Below are positions 29,899 through 38,667 of a stretch of 64,000 nucleotides of DNA, in pieces. The position numbers were made by a program, and so were the translations under genes. The notes under the pieces were generated by a model that did no database searches, was not told where the DNA came from, and saw only the letters and a list, made by a program, of their open reading frames with translations. The DNA is taken from the NCBI RefSeq assembly GCF_016743815.1, contig NZ_CP061035.1, forward strand, positions 2,792,501 to 2,856,500, written 5' to 3'. Positions within the stretch are counted from its first letter, which is position 1. Each line of letters opens with the position of its first letter. This DNA comes from Sphingomonas aliaeris (GTDB lineage: Bacteria; Pseudomonadota; Alphaproteobacteria; Sphingomonadales; Sphingomonadaceae).

Positions 29899-30561
29899 AT
29901 GAAGAAGATCATTACCAGCGCTATCCTTTCCGCTGCCATCCTGGCCGGCGCACCGGCCTTTGCCGCGACCGTGATCAATACGACGCACGGCGCTGCCAAG
30001 TTCGAACTGGGCAGCTATGGCGGCAGCACGACCTATGGCCAGACCTTCAAGGTCGGTACCGATGCGATGCTCAATTCCTATTCGATGTTCCTGACCAAGA
30101 TGACGTCCGAGAACTTCCAGTTCAAATCGTACATCTACCAGTGGAATGGCAGCGGCGTTACCGGCCCTGCGCTCTTCACCAGCGCATCGCATCAGGCGAG
30201 CATCGGCGACGACCGCGAATACGTGTTTTCCACGACGGGCCTGAAACTGGCGCCCAACACGCAATATGTCGCCATGTTGACCGTCGACGGCGCGCCGAAC
30301 AATGCCTTCGGAACGATGATGCCGATCGTCGCCAACACGACCTATTCCGGCGGAAGCTTCGTGTTCACCAATACCAACGCTTTCGGCGGAAATTGGGACT
30401 GTGGCGAACAATGCAACTTCGGCGACGCCTGGCTCAAGGCTTCGTTTTCCGCGGCAGTTCCCGAGACGGCTACGTGGGGGATGATGATCGCCGGCTTCGG
30501 CGTGGTCGGCGCCGCGCTGCGCACGCGCCGCCGCAGCATCAGGATCGCGTCCGCCGCCTGA
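29899..30561 (+). CDS. PEP-CTERM-anchored secreted protein
   Basis: Protein of 220 residues. Signal peptide MKKIITSAILSAAILAGAPAFA, then a beta-rich domain of about 155 residues (FELGSYGGSTTYGQTFKVGTD, TGLKLAPNTQYVAMLTVDG). The C-terminal sorting signal is VPETATWGMMIAGFGVVGAALRTRRR: PExxTW motif, one hydrophobic helix and a basic cluster, the substrate tag for exosortase (XrtA). It is followed by a terminator, so it is monocistronic. The sigma-54 promoter upstream ties it to PrsK/PrsR. The ectodomain resembles small choice-of-anchor-type proteins; its ligand is unknown. Confidence 0.9.
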   Translation: MKKIITSAILSAAILAGAPAFAATVINTTHGAAKFELGSYGGSTTYGQTFKVGTDAMLNSYSMFLTKMTSENFQFKSYIYQWNGSGVTGPALFTSASHQASIGDDREYVFSTTGLKLAPNTQYVAMLTVDGAPNNAFGTMMPIVANTTYSGGSFVFTNTNAFGGNWDCGEQCNFGDAWLKASFSAAVPETATWGMMIAGFGVVGAALRTRRRSIRIASAA

Positions 30562-30584
30562 CGATCCACCCCCGTCAATCCATC

Positions 30585-30614
30585 AAGCCGCCGCCGAAAG
30601 GCCGGCGGCTTTTT
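30585..30614 (+). terminator. Rho-independent terminator after the PEP-CTERM gene
   Basis: AAGCCGCCGCC, loop GAAA and GGCCGGCGGCTTTTT form a strong G/C hairpin followed by a T run, 24 bases after the stop. Confidence 0.85.
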
Positions 30615-30693
30615 GCTGTTTGTCGGGATCAGGCCGGACGGACGTGCGGGCCAGACTTTGCGCTCTGCGGCCCCCTTCTGTAAGACGCGGCGC

Positions 30694-31827
30694 ATGCCAG
30701 CCCTGCCCCGCCCGGCTTTGAAGAAGCCCGATCTCTTCACCCGGCCCTTCTTCGAACAGAAAAGCCGGGCATTCTGGCGACTGCAGGCGGCGGGGTGGAC
30801 TGGCTATCTGATCCTGCGCAGCGTTTCGAGCATATCGAACGGGCCATCGCTGGACGTGATCATCCCGGTCGTGATCGAATCGATCGTCGGATATTGCATC
30901 ACTTTGCTACTATCGACGCTGTACGGCGTGTATCGCGGATTGCCGCGTATCAGCGGCATCCTGCTGACGATGATAACGCTCGCGATCGCGACATTGCTCT
31001 ATTCGGTGCTCGACGCCTTCTCCTTCTCGTTCATCAAGCTGGCCAATCCGGGGCTGAACCTGAACCTCGTGCTCGGCACGGTCTTCCTGAATTTCACCGT
31101 GCTGGCGGGCTGGTCCGCGCTGTATTTCGGGATCAATTTCTACCTGATCGTCGAGGAGCAGATCGACCAGCTGCAGGCATTGGGCAACCAGGCGTCGTCG
31201 GCGCAGCTGGCGATGCTGCGGTACCAGTTGAACCCGCATTTCCTGTTCAACACGCTCAATTCCATCTCCACGCTGGTGCTGTTGAAGCAGACCGAGCGCG
31301 CCAATGCGATGCTGATGCGGCTGTCCTCGTTCCTGCGCTATACGCTGGCGAACGAGCCGACTGCGAACGTGACGATCCAGCAGGAGGTCGAGACGCTGAA
31401 GCTGTATCTGGAAATCGAGAAGATGCGCTTCGAGGACCGGCTGCGGCCGCGCTTCGAGATCGACATGCGCGTCGAAAAGGCGCGATTGCCGTCACTGCTG
31501 CTCCAGCCGCTGGTCGAGAACGCGATCAAATACGCCGTAACTCCCAAAGAGGAAGGCGCGGAAATCGCGGTGATAGCGCGGCTCAGCGGAGATCGCGTGC
31601 AGATCGCCGTATCCGACACCGGGCCGGGGTTGAATGAAACGAAAGCGCGTCCATCCCTTTCAACCGGGGTCGGCCTTGCCAATATCAGGGAGCGATTGGC
31701 GCAGGCGTACGGCCCCGATCACAGTTTCGAGACACGCTCGCTACCAGGCGGCGGGTATGAGGTCGAAATCGAGATACCGTTCCAGCTCGACGAGCCGGCG
31801 CGGGAACCGACAAGAGAGGTTGCATGA
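30694..31827 (+). CDS. LytS-type sensor histidine kinase
   Basis: Membrane kinase of 377 residues. Four to five hydrophobic helices occupy residues about 25-165 (WTGYLILRSVSS, VIIPVVIESIVGYCITLLL, LLTMITLAIATLLYSVL, LVLGTVFLNFTVLAGWSAL). A cytoplasmic coiled linker and the His_kinase box NPHFLFNTLNSISTLVLL follow, then an ATPase with LLQPLVENAIKYAV, SDTGPGLNE and GVGLANIRERL. The ATG overlap with the downstream LytTR regulator fixes them as a pair. The first ATG giving MPALPRP was preferred over an upstream one inside the previous terminator. Confidence 0.88.
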   Translation: MPALPRPALKKPDLFTRPFFEQKSRAFWRLQAAGWTGYLILRSVSSISNGPSLDVIIPVVIESIVGYCITLLLSTLYGVYRGLPRISGILLTMITLAIATLLYSVLDAFSFSFIKLANPGLNLNLVLGTVFLNFTVLAGWSALYFGINFYLIVEEQIDQLQALGNQASSAQLAMLRYQLNPHFLFNTLNSISTLVLLKQTERANAMLMRLSSFLRYTLANEPTANVTIQQEVETLKLYLEIEKMRFEDRLRPRFEIDMRVEKARLPSLLLQPLVENAIKYAVTPKEEGAEIAVIARLSGDRVQIAVSDTGPGLNETKARPSLSTGVGLANIRERLAQAYGPDHSFETRSLPGGGYEVEIEIPFQLDEPAREPTREVA

Positions 31828-32624
31828 CGATTAGAACGATTTTGGTGGATGACGAGCCGCTGGCGATCCAGGGCCTCGAACTCCGCCTTGCCGCGCATGA
31901 AGATGTCGAGATCATCGACAAGTGCCAGAACGGCCGCGAGGCGATCCGCGCGATCAAGACACACAAGCCCGATCTCGTCTTCCTCGACATCCAGATGCCC
32001 GGCTTCGACGGTTTCTCGGTCGTGCAGGGATTGATGGAGGTCGAACCGCCGCTGTTTGTCTTCGTGACCGCCTATTCCGATCATGCGCTGAAGGCGTTCG
32101 AGGCGCAGGCGGTGGATTATCTGATGAAGCCCGTGGAGGAAGCGCGGCTGGCCGACACGATCGAACGCGTGCGCCAGCGCCTGGCCGAAAAGCGCGGCGT
32201 CGAGGAAGTCGATCGGCTGAAGGAAGTGCTGGCCGAAGTCGCCCCCGACAGCGTGGGCGACATCACCGATGGCGGCGACCAGGTGTCATCGAACCGGTTC
32301 GAGAAGCTCATCAACATCAAGGATCGCGGCCAGATATTCCGCGTGGACGTCGATACGATCGAGCGGATCGACGCGGCCGGCGATTATATGTGCATCTATA
32401 CCGGCGACAACACGCTGATCCTGCGCGAAACGATGAAGGATCTGGAGAAAAGGCTGGACCCGCGCCGGTTCCAGCGCGTGCACCGGTCGACGATCGTCAA
32501 CCTGGATCTCGTCAAGGAAGTGAAGCCGCACACCAATGGCGAATGCTTCCTGGTGCTCGGATCGGGTGCGCAGGTGAAGGTATCGCGCTCGTACCGCGAC
32601 GTGGTGGCGCGCTTCGTCCACTGA
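31824..32624 (+). CDS. LytTR-family response regulator
   Basis: Regulator of 266 residues. The receiver domain has phospho-acceptor D55 in VFLDIQMPGFDG, pocket D9-D10 and K in YLMKPVEE. A charged helical linker leads to a LytTR DNA-binding domain (KLINIKDRGQIFRVDVDTIERI through DPRRFQRVHRSTIVNLDLVKEV). Partner of the LytS-type kinase with a four-base overlap. Its targets are not evident in the window. Confidence 0.92.
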   Translation: MTIRTILVDDEPLAIQGLELRLAAHEDVEIIDKCQNGREAIRAIKTHKPDLVFLDIQMPGFDGFSVVQGLMEVEPPLFVFVTAYSDHALKAFEAQAVDYLMKPVEEARLADTIERVRQRLAEKRGVEEVDRLKEVLAEVAPDSVGDITDGGDQVSSNRFEKLINIKDRGQIFRVDVDTIERIDAAGDYMCIYTGDNTLILRETMKDLEKRLDPRRFQRVHRSTIVNLDLVKEVKPHTNGECFLVLGSGAQVKVSRSYRDVVARFVH

Positions 32625-32648
32625 TCGGCGATAGCGTCATAGAACCAC

Positions 32649-32742
32649 CCCCTTCGTGCTGAGCTTGTCGAAGCACTGCCCTTTCGAGCGGCGTATGCGC
32701 GGCGAGAAGAATGCAGCCCTTCGACAGGCTCAGGGCGAACGG
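32649..32742. repeat. TTCGACAGGCTCAGGG-type palindromic repeat, intergenic
   Basis: Inverted arms CCTTCGTGCTGAGCTTGTCG and CCCTTCGACAGGCTCAGGGC bracket a spacer of about 43 bases. This third palindrome class lies between the convergent LytTR and DUF3297 genes. Confidence 0.7.
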
Positions 32743-32758
32743 AGTGGCTGGTTTGGCT

Positions 32759-33028
32759 TTACTGTTCGTTCGGCTCTTCGGCGCCGTCGGCCGGGTGTTC
32801 GTACCACGCCTCGACCGGGCCGCTATATTTCAGCGTCAGCGGATTGCCCTTGCGATCGACCTTCTTGCCGAGCGCGACGCGGATCCAGCCTTCGGAAATG
32901 CAATATTCCTCCACATCGTGACGTTCGCGATCGTTGAAGCGAATGCCGATGCCGCGCGCCAATTTGTCTTCGTCGAAGAACGGGCTGCGGGGGTTGGAGG
33001 ACAGGCGATCTGGGGGAGTGTCGGTCAT
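32759..33028 (-). CDS. DUF3297 family protein
   Basis: Small cytosolic protein of 89 residues, conserved in many proteobacteria with no assigned function. Its signature is DRLSSNPRSPFFDEDKLARGIGIRF ... VEEYCISEGWIRVALGKKVDRKGNPLTLKYSGPVEAWYE. The start at MTDTPPDRLSSNP matches the family; a longer reading would add 15 residues. Confidence 0.85.
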   Translation of the reverse strand: MTDTPPDRLSSNPRSPFFDEDKLARGIGIRFNDRERHDVEEYCISEGWIRVALGKKVDRKGNPLTLKYSGPVEAWYEHPADGAEEPNEQ

Positions 33029-33124
33029 GGGGCGTGCCTTTGACGCAAAATGCGCGCGGACGCCAGATGCCATAGGCTAAAACGAAGAACGGCGCCGGAT
33101 CGCTCCGGCGCCGTCCTCATCGGA

Positions 33125-33532
33125 TCAGTAGCAGACGCGAACCCGCGTGCCGCGACCGTAATAGGGGTCCCACCGCCGCTCGACACGGCAGTCGCGATAA
33201 TAACCGCCGCCTCCGCGATAATAGCCACGATCGCGGTAGTAGCCGCGCGGCGGATAATAGCCGCGATCGTAATAGCCGTTATAGCCACGGTCGTAATAGC
33301 CGCCGCGATATCCGCGATCATAGTAACGGTCGCGATTGTTCGACGCGAGTGCTGCACCGATCGCAAGACCGGCAATGCCCGCGACGACTGCTGTACCGGT
33401 ACCATTGCCGCCGCGGTGGTAGTAACGATCGCCGCGATAGCGCTGCGCATCGGCGGGTGCCGCGGCGGTCAGTGCGGTTGCCGCGAGGGCTACGCCCAGG
33501 CCGGCCTTCTTGATCACGCTGTTCATGTTCAT
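33125..33532 (-). CDS. Secreted glycine-zipper, tyrosine/arginine-rich protein
   Basis: Protein of 135 residues with a good ribosome-binding site (GAGGAGT before ATG). The signal peptide is MNMNSVIKKAGLGVALAATALTAAAPADA. A glycine-zipper helix (GTAVVAGIAGLAIGAALASN) is followed by a low-complexity block of repeated YYDRGY/YYRDRGYY units (about residues 65-115), then a tail with two cysteines (DCRVERRWDPYYGRG, VRVCY). Likely an outer-membrane or envelope-associated protein. The exact repeat number may be variable because the repeats are near-identical at DNA level (ATAATAGCCGCGATC). Confidence 0.78.
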   Translation of the reverse strand: MNMNSVIKKAGLGVALAATALTAAAPADAQRYRGDRYYHRGGNGTGTAVVAGIAGLAIGAALASNNRDRYYDRGYRGGYYDRGYNGYYDRGYYPPRGYYRDRGYYRGGGGYYRDCRVERRWDPYYGRGTRVRVCY

Positions 33533-33733
33533 ACTCCTCATGCCAGCAAGCCATTTGATCCTGTGCGAACAACGCGGGAATCGGCTAGCTTGTTGCAATC
33601 GTTACACTTGCCGGACTGAACGGGCGCGGAATGCGATGTTTAGCGCAGGTTCAGGCGGCGGGCGACGCAGGCGAGATTGTCATGGCGACCGGACAGGTCG
33701 ATAATTCCGAACGGATCACAGGACGGAACGCGC

Positions 33734-34132
33734 ATGGCATATTGGCTGCTGAAATCGGAACCGGAAACTTATGGCTGGGACGATCTCGTCGTCGAGCAAC
33801 GCACCGAGTGGACTGGAGTCCGCAACCCCGCCGCCGCTTTGCACCTGAAGGCAATGGAGGTGGGCGACCGGGCGTTCTTTTATCATTCGGGCAAGGCGAA
33901 AGCGGTCGTCGGCATCGCCCAGGTGACCAGTACCGCGCGACAGGATGGGGACGAACCACGCTGGGTCTCGGTCGAAATCGCGCCCGTGGCTCCGCTGGAG
34001 GTGCCGGTGACCCTGGCGGCGATGAAGGCTGACCCTGCGCTGGCGGAGATGGCCGTGGTGCGGCAGGGGCGGTTGTCGGTGTCGCCGGTTACCGAGGCGG
34101 AATGGGCGGCGATCGTGGCGATGGGCGGGTGA
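33734..34132 (+). CDS. EVE-domain protein
   Basis: Protein of 132 residues, a single EVE (PUA-like) domain from end to end: MAYWLLKSEPETYGWDDL, TEWTGVRNPAAALHLKAMEVGDRAFFYHSGK and IVGIAQV-like VVGIAQVTS. EVE domains recognise modified bases in DNA or RNA, and stand-alone housekeeping versions of this length are widespread in alphaproteobacteria. No restriction or defence genes are near, so a routine role is likelier than defence. Confidence 0.88.
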   Translation: MAYWLLKSEPETYGWDDLVVEQRTEWTGVRNPAAALHLKAMEVGDRAFFYHSGKAKAVVGIAQVTSTARQDGDEPRWVSVEIAPVAPLEVPVTLAAMKADPALAEMAVVRQGRLSVSPVTEAEWAAIVAMGG

Positions 34133-34180
34133 TCGTCGGGGAGCGCGTTGAATGAGTGCCGGGGGCTCGCCTACCCTACC

Positions 34181-34257
34181 CCGTTCGTTTCGAGCGAAGT
34201 CGAGAAACCGCTCCCGGTACCTGAGGCATGTTTCTCGACTTCGCTCGAAACGAACGG
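34181..34257. repeat. Perfect 28-bp inverted repeat, intergenic
   Basis: CCGTTCGTTTCGAGCGAAGT plus CGAGAAAC forms the left arm. Its exact reverse complement lies 21 bases on. The same element with two mismatches is at 38668. It lies between convergent EVE and typA genes. Distinct from the CCTCCCC REP class. Confidence 0.8.
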
Positions 34258-34314
34258 AAGGTGGTTCAGGATTGAAATAGCTGCTGGCGTGCCGATAGTC
34301 AGGGCCTTGCTCAG

Positions 34315-34349
34315 CAAAAAGGGCGCCCGGATCGCTCCGGACGCCCTTC
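34315..34349 (-). terminator. Rho-independent terminator of typA
   Basis: Reading the minus strand, AAGGGCGTCCGG, loop AGCGAT and CCGGGCGCCC run into TTTTT, 23 bases past the typA stop. Confidence 0.8.
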
Positions 34350-34371
34350 TGATTTCGGTCGATGACCCGCC

Positions 34372-36207
34372 TTACGCTACCTTGGCGCGGCTCGCCTTCT
34401 TGCGTTCGTGCGGATCGAGGTGGCGCTTGCGTAGGCGGATCGACTTGGGGGTCACTTCGACCATTTCGTCGTCATCGACATAGGCGATGGCCTGTTCCAG
34501 CGTCATCTTCTTCGGCGGCGTGAGGCGGATCGCGTCGTCCTTGCCGCCGCTGGCGCGGAAGTTGGTGAGCTGCTTCGCCTTCATCGGGTTGACTTCGAGA
34601 TCGTCGTTCTTGGCGTTCTCGCCGACGATCATGCCCTCATACAGCTGCTCGCCGTGGCCGACGAACAGGATGCCGCGTTCCTCGAGCGGGCCAAGCGCGT
34701 AGGAATTGGCTTCGCCTGCGCCGTTCGAGATCAGAACGCCGTTCTTGCGGCCTTCGATCTTGCCCTTGTGGGGGCCGTATTTCTCGAACAGGCGGTTCAT
34801 GATCCCGGTGCCGCGCGTGTCGGACAGGAATTCGCCGTGATAGCCGATCATGCCGCGCGACGGGGCGCTGAACGTGATGCGGGTCTTGCCGCCGCCCGAG
34901 GGACGCATGTCGGTCATCTCGGCCTTGCGGACGTTCATCTTCTCGACCACGGTGCCCGAATATTCCTCGTCCACGTCGATGATGACGGTCTCGTAGGGCT
35001 CGGTCTTGTTGCCGTCCTCGTCCTCGGCGAACAGCACGCGCGGGCGGCTGATACCGAGTTCGAAGCCTTCGCGGCGCATCGTCTCGATCAAGACACCCAG
35101 CTGAAGCTCGCCGCGGCCGGCTACTTCGTAGCTGTCACGGTCGGACGCTTCGGTCACCTTCACGGCAACGTTCGATTCCGCTTCGCGGAACAGGCGGTCG
35201 CGGATCATGCGGCTGGTCACCTTGGTGCCCTCGCGGCCCGCCATCGGCGAATCGTTCACGGCAAAGCGCATCGACAGCGTCGGCGGATCGATCGGCTGCG
35301 CGTGCAGCGGTTCGGTCACCGAGGGATCGCAGATCGTGTCGGACACGGTCGCGGTGGTCAGGCCGGCGAGGCTGATGATGTCGCCCGCCTGCGCTTCGTC
35401 GGTCGGCACGCGTTCCAGACCGCGAAACGTCATGATCTTCGACGCGCGGCCCGTCTCGACGATCTTGCCGTCATTGTTGAGCGCGTGGATCGGCATGTTC
35501 GTCTTCACCGAACCCGAGAAAACCATGCCGGTGAGGATGCGGCCGAGGAAGTTGTCGCGGTCCAGCAAAGTAACGAGGAACTTGAACGGGCCATCCGGAT
35601 CGGCCGAGGGCGGCGGGATATGGCTGACGATGGTTTCGAACATCGGCGTCAGCGTGCCTTCGCGGGCATTCTCGTCCTTGCTCGCATAGCCGTTGCGGCC
35701 CGATGCGTAGAGGACTGGGAAGTCGAGTTGCTCGTCGGTCGCTTCGAGGCTGACGAACAGGTCGAACACTTCGTCGAGCACTTCCTGGATTCGCGCGTCG
35801 CTGCGATCGACCTTGTTGACGACGACGATCGGGCGAAGGCCCAGCGCCAGCGCCTTGCCGGTGACGAACTTGGTCTGCGGCATCGCGCCTTCGGCCGAAT
35901 CGACCAGCAGGATCACGCCATCGACCATCGACAGGATGCGCTCCACTTCGCCGCCGAAATCGGCGTGGCCGGGCGTATCGACGATGTTGATGCGCGTCGC
36001 GACGCCGGCGCCGTCGATCCATTCGATCGAGGTCGGCTTGGCGAGAATCGTGATGCCGCGCTCTTTTTCGAGATCGTTCGAGTCCATCGCGCGTTCCTCG
36101 ACGCGCTGATTGTCTCGGAACGTACCCGACTGGCGGAACAGCTGGTCGACGAGGGTCGTCTTGCCGTGATCGACGTGCGCGATGATCGCCACATTGCGGA
36201 GGCTCAT
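34372..36207 (-). CDS. typA: Ribosome-associated translational GTPase TypA/BipA
   Basis: Translation-factor GTPase of 611 residues, full family length. G1 is AHVDHGKTT, the switch contains RGITILAKPTS, G3 is DTPGHADFGGEVER and G4 is NKVDR. EF-G-like domains II, III and V follow, with the BipA-specific C-terminal region (KMNVRKAEMTDMRPSG, GMIGYHGEFLSDTRGTGIMNR). The protein aids ribosome assembly and stress growth. It is monocistronic with its own terminator. Confidence 0.95.
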   Translation of the reverse strand: MSLRNVAIIAHVDHGKTTLVDQLFRQSGTFRDNQRVEERAMDSNDLEKERGITILAKPTSIEWIDGAGVATRINIVDTPGHADFGGEVERILSMVDGVILLVDSAEGAMPQTKFVTGKALALGLRPIVVVNKVDRSDARIQEVLDEVFDLFVSLEATDEQLDFPVLYASGRNGYASKDENAREGTLTPMFETIVSHIPPPSADPDGPFKFLVTLLDRDNFLGRILTGMVFSGSVKTNMPIHALNNDGKIVETGRASKIMTFRGLERVPTDEAQAGDIISLAGLTTATVSDTICDPSVTEPLHAQPIDPPTLSMRFAVNDSPMAGREGTKVTSRMIRDRLFREAESNVAVKVTEASDRDSYEVAGRGELQLGVLIETMRREGFELGISRPRVLFAEDEDGNKTEPYETVIIDVDEEYSGTVVEKMNVRKAEMTDMRPSGGGKTRITFSAPSRGMIGYHGEFLSDTRGTGIMNRLFEKYGPHKGKIEGRKNGVLISNGAGEANSYALGPLEERGILFVGHGEQLYEGMIVGENAKNDDLEVNPMKAKQLTNFRASGGKDDAIRLTPPKKMTLEQAIAYVDDDEMVEVTPKSIRLRKRHLDPHERKKASRAKVA

Positions 36208-36323
36208 AAGGGTATCCGGTGCTTTAGCTTGAGATGTAGCGCGCGCCCCTAGCGCAAATGTTGCGTTGCGGGAAGGGGGTCAGTCGATACGATGCCGGAA
36301 CCGTCCGGCGAAACCGGGCGCCC

Positions 36324-36349
36324 GGAACCTCTCGACAGGCGTATTAGTT
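36324..36349 (+). promoter_or_regulatory. Possible EcfG-type (general stress) promoter before telA
   Basis: GGAAC, 17 bases, then AGTT resembles the alphaproteobacterial EcfG consensus GGAAC-N16/17-CGTT with one mismatch. It lies 64 bases upstream of the telA start. Confidence 0.35.
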
Positions 36350-36413
36350 GAACGATACACTTGAACGCTGCGCCAATCCCCTTCATCTAGCGGGGAAGCG
36401 TATGGAGAAGACG

Positions 36414-37616
36414 ATGGCGACGACTGCGACCGACACCGCGACCAGCGATCTGGTGCTGACTCCGCCCGACCCCGTACCCGTCGTCGCGCCCGAAAAGGCC
36501 GTGGGACTGGTGCCGGTCGACGATGCCAAGCGCAACGAATTGCAGAAGCGGGTCAAGACGTTCATCGACGATCTGGTCGCGCAGGACGTGAACTCGCCCG
36601 AATTCGGCAAGCGCGTCGATGCGATCAGTGCGATGGGCCAGAAGGAAATCCGCGACGCGGCGGGCCAGTCGAACCGCTTTCTCGACCGGCCGACGCGGGC
36701 AATGGATCAGGATAGCGGAGTCGGGAAAGACCTGGCCGAGCTGCGCCGCACGGTCGAGGACCTCGATCCGGGCCGGCGCGGCAATCTGACCGCGCCGAAG
36801 AAGCTGTTCGGGCTGATCCCGTTCGGCAGCAATATGCGCAACTATTTCGACAGCTACAAATCGTCGCAGACGCACATCTCCTCGATCCTGAAGTCGCTGA
36901 CCAGCGGCAAGGACGAGCTGCTGATGGACAATGCCGCGATCGACGTGGAGCGGGCGAACCTGTGGACCGCGATGGGGCGGCTGGAACAGATGATCGTCCT
37001 GTCCAAGGAAATGGATGCGAAGCTGGAGGACAAGGCCAACGAGCTGGATCACAGCGATCCGGCCAAGGCGAAAGCGATCCGCGAAAGCGCGCTCTTCTAT
37101 GTCCGGCAGCGGACGCAGGACTTGCTGACCCAGATGGCGGTGACGGTGCAGGGGTATCTGGCGCTCGATCTGGTCAAGAAGAACAATGTCGAGTTGGTGA
37201 AGGGCGTCGATCGCGCGTCCACCACGACCGTTTCTGCGCTGCGCACGGCGGTGACGGTGGCGCAGGCGCTGACGAACCAGAAGCTGGTGCTGGAACAGAT
37301 CACCGCGCTGAACACGACCACGGCGGGGATCATCGATTCGACCGGCAAGCTGTTGAAGAGCCAGACGGCATCGATCCACGAACAGGCCGCGAGCGCGACC
37401 ATTCCGATCGAAGTGCTGCAACGCGCGTTCCAGAACATCTACGACACGATGGATGCGATCGACACGTTCAAGCTTAAGGCGCTCGACAGCATGAAGACGA
37501 CAGTCAACACTTTGGGCAACGAGGTCGAAAAGTCGAAGGGCTATATCGCGCGGGCCGAGGGTGCGGCGCAGAATAGCGGTTCCGGCGGCGAGACGTTCAA
37601 GCTGGAGGCGTTGTGA
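36414..37616 (+). CDS. telA: Toxic anion resistance protein, TelA family
   Basis: Cytosolic helical protein of 400 residues, TelA/YceH family. Typical segments are KLFGLIPFGSNMRNYFDSYKSS, ANLWTAMGRLEQM, MAVTVQGYLALDLVKKNNVELVKGVDRASTTTVSALRTAV and the C-terminal IEVLQRAFQNIYDTMDAID. The family is linked to tellurite, bacteriocin and envelope stress, though biochemistry is unclear. Start at the second ATG is supported by GGAG six bases upstream; 36402 is an alternative. An XpaC-like membrane protein follows with no gap, the conserved pairing seen in Bacillus. Confidence 0.88.
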   Translation: MATTATDTATSDLVLTPPDPVPVVAPEKAVGLVPVDDAKRNELQKRVKTFIDDLVAQDVNSPEFGKRVDAISAMGQKEIRDAAGQSNRFLDRPTRAMDQDSGVGKDLAELRRTVEDLDPGRRGNLTAPKKLFGLIPFGSNMRNYFDSYKSSQTHISSILKSLTSGKDELLMDNAAIDVERANLWTAMGRLEQMIVLSKEMDAKLEDKANELDHSDPAKAKAIRESALFYVRQRTQDLLTQMAVTVQGYLALDLVKKNNVELVKGVDRASTTTVSALRTAVTVAQALTNQKLVLEQITALNTTTAGIIDSTGKLLKSQTASIHEQAASATIPIEVLQRAFQNIYDTMDAIDTFKLKALDSMKTTVNTLGNEVEKSKGYIARAEGAAQNSGSGGETFKLEAL

Positions 37617-37617
37617 G

Positions 37618-38331
37618 GTGACGGACGTCGATCGCCAGATCGCGCGGAGCAGCGAATATCTCGACCGCACGCGCGAACGATCCGCATCGCTGAATGCACG
37701 GCGGCGCAAGCGGCAAGGTACCGAGATCATGACACGCGTCGGCCGGATCGCGGCGGCGGACATCGCGATCGTCATCGCGGCGATCGTCGTCGGATGGTTC
37801 GTGCCGCTGGGCATCGGCGGTGCGATGCTGGTGATGGGGGCGTTGATTGCGGCGACGTTGCTGCTAGCGATCTTCCCGCTGACGCCCGACGTGAAGCCCG
37901 AGGCGCTGGCGCAGACGCCGCTGAAGCAATTGCCACTGAAGACCGAACAATGGCTGGAGACGCAGCGCCCCGCTTTGCCCGCACCGGCACAGACGCTGGT
38001 GGACAGGATCGGGGTGCGGCTGGAAGGTCTTGCGCCGCAGCTCCAGACGCTGGACGAACAGGAACCCGCCGCGGCGGAGGTCCGCAAGCTGGTCGGCGAA
38101 CAACTACCGGAATTGCTCAAAGGCTATGCCCGCGTGCCCATCGCGCTGCGCGGCCTCGAGCGCAACGGCAAGACGCCGGACCAGCAGCTTGCGGACGGGC
38201 TGAAGGTGATCGACGACCAGATCGCTGGCATGTCCGCGCAACTGGCCGAAGGAGACCTGAACCTGCTGGCGACACGCGGGCGGTTTCTTGAGATCAAGTA
38301 TCGCGAGGATGGAGTGGGCGGGTCGAACTGA
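37618..38331 (+). CDS. XpaC-like membrane protein, partner of TelA
   Basis: Protein of 237 residues with a GTG start one base after the telA stop. A charged N-terminus (DRQIARSSEYLDRTRERSASLN) precedes two close transmembrane helices (IAIVIAAIVVGWFVPLGIGGAMLVMGALIAATLLLAIF). A long helical cytoplasmic domain follows to the end. The arrangement fits the 5-bromo-4-chloroindolyl phosphate hydrolysis (XpaC) family commonly paired with telA. Sequence recognition is moderate; context is the stronger argument. Confidence 0.65.
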   Translation: MTDVDRQIARSSEYLDRTRERSASLNARRRKRQGTEIMTRVGRIAAADIAIVIAAIVVGWFVPLGIGGAMLVMGALIAATLLLAIFPLTPDVKPEALAQTPLKQLPLKTEQWLETQRPALPAPAQTLVDRIGVRLEGLAPQLQTLDEQEPAAAEVRKLVGEQLPELLKGYARVPIALRGLERNGKTPDQQLADGLKVIDDQIAGMSAQLAEGDLNLLATRGRFLEIKYREDGVGGSN

Positions 38332-38435
38332 AGCGCCTCCCGTAGCCGGCGGTTTGCGCCATAATGGACGAGGTTACCCTGCGGTATCGGGGTGATCGAG
38401 ACTAGGTTTCGCTCCCGTACAACAGGAGAGAAAAC

Positions 38436-38588
38436 GTGGCTAAGGTAGCAGCATTCCGCTCAAAACTCCCCGGAACTGGCGTTCATCACAACGACAACCG
38501 GTGCACCGTCGGCAATAACATCGAGACGCGTAATCGTGTGTCGGGATCTGGCGGGCTTCCGCTCTGCCAGACGTGCCGAGGTCTTTGA
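38436..38588 (+). CDS. Small 50-residue protein with Cys and CxxC motif
   Basis: GTG start with a strong ribosome-binding site, AGGAGAG, five bases upstream. The product starts MAKVAAFRSKLPGTGVHHND and continues NRCTVGNNIETRNRV to end LPLCQTCRGL. Two histidines and three cysteines (one early C, a late CxxC) suggest metal binding, zinc-ribbon style. The pattern HHNDNRCTVGNNI-(about 15)-LCQTC reads as a real fold. No function recognised. It is isolated between the xpaC-like gene and a palindromic repeat. Confidence 0.6.
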   Translation: MAKVAAFRSKLPGTGVHHNDNRCTVGNNIETRNRVSGSGGLPLCQTCRGL

Positions 38589-38667
38589 TTTGACTTTGCG
38601 GGGGCGGCGGGGGCCGTCCCCGTGCAGCACGCGCCTTCATCGACCCGGGCGAAGGCCGGCTCCACCT

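Noticed and set aside
33200..33330. Short repeats suggesting a CRISPR array
   Set aside because: Repeats are in frame with YYDRGY codons, unevenly spaced and lack unique spacers; no cas genes.
33734..34132. EVE protein as part of a defence island
   Set aside because: Neighbours are housekeeping genes; no nuclease, methylase or mobile element nearby.
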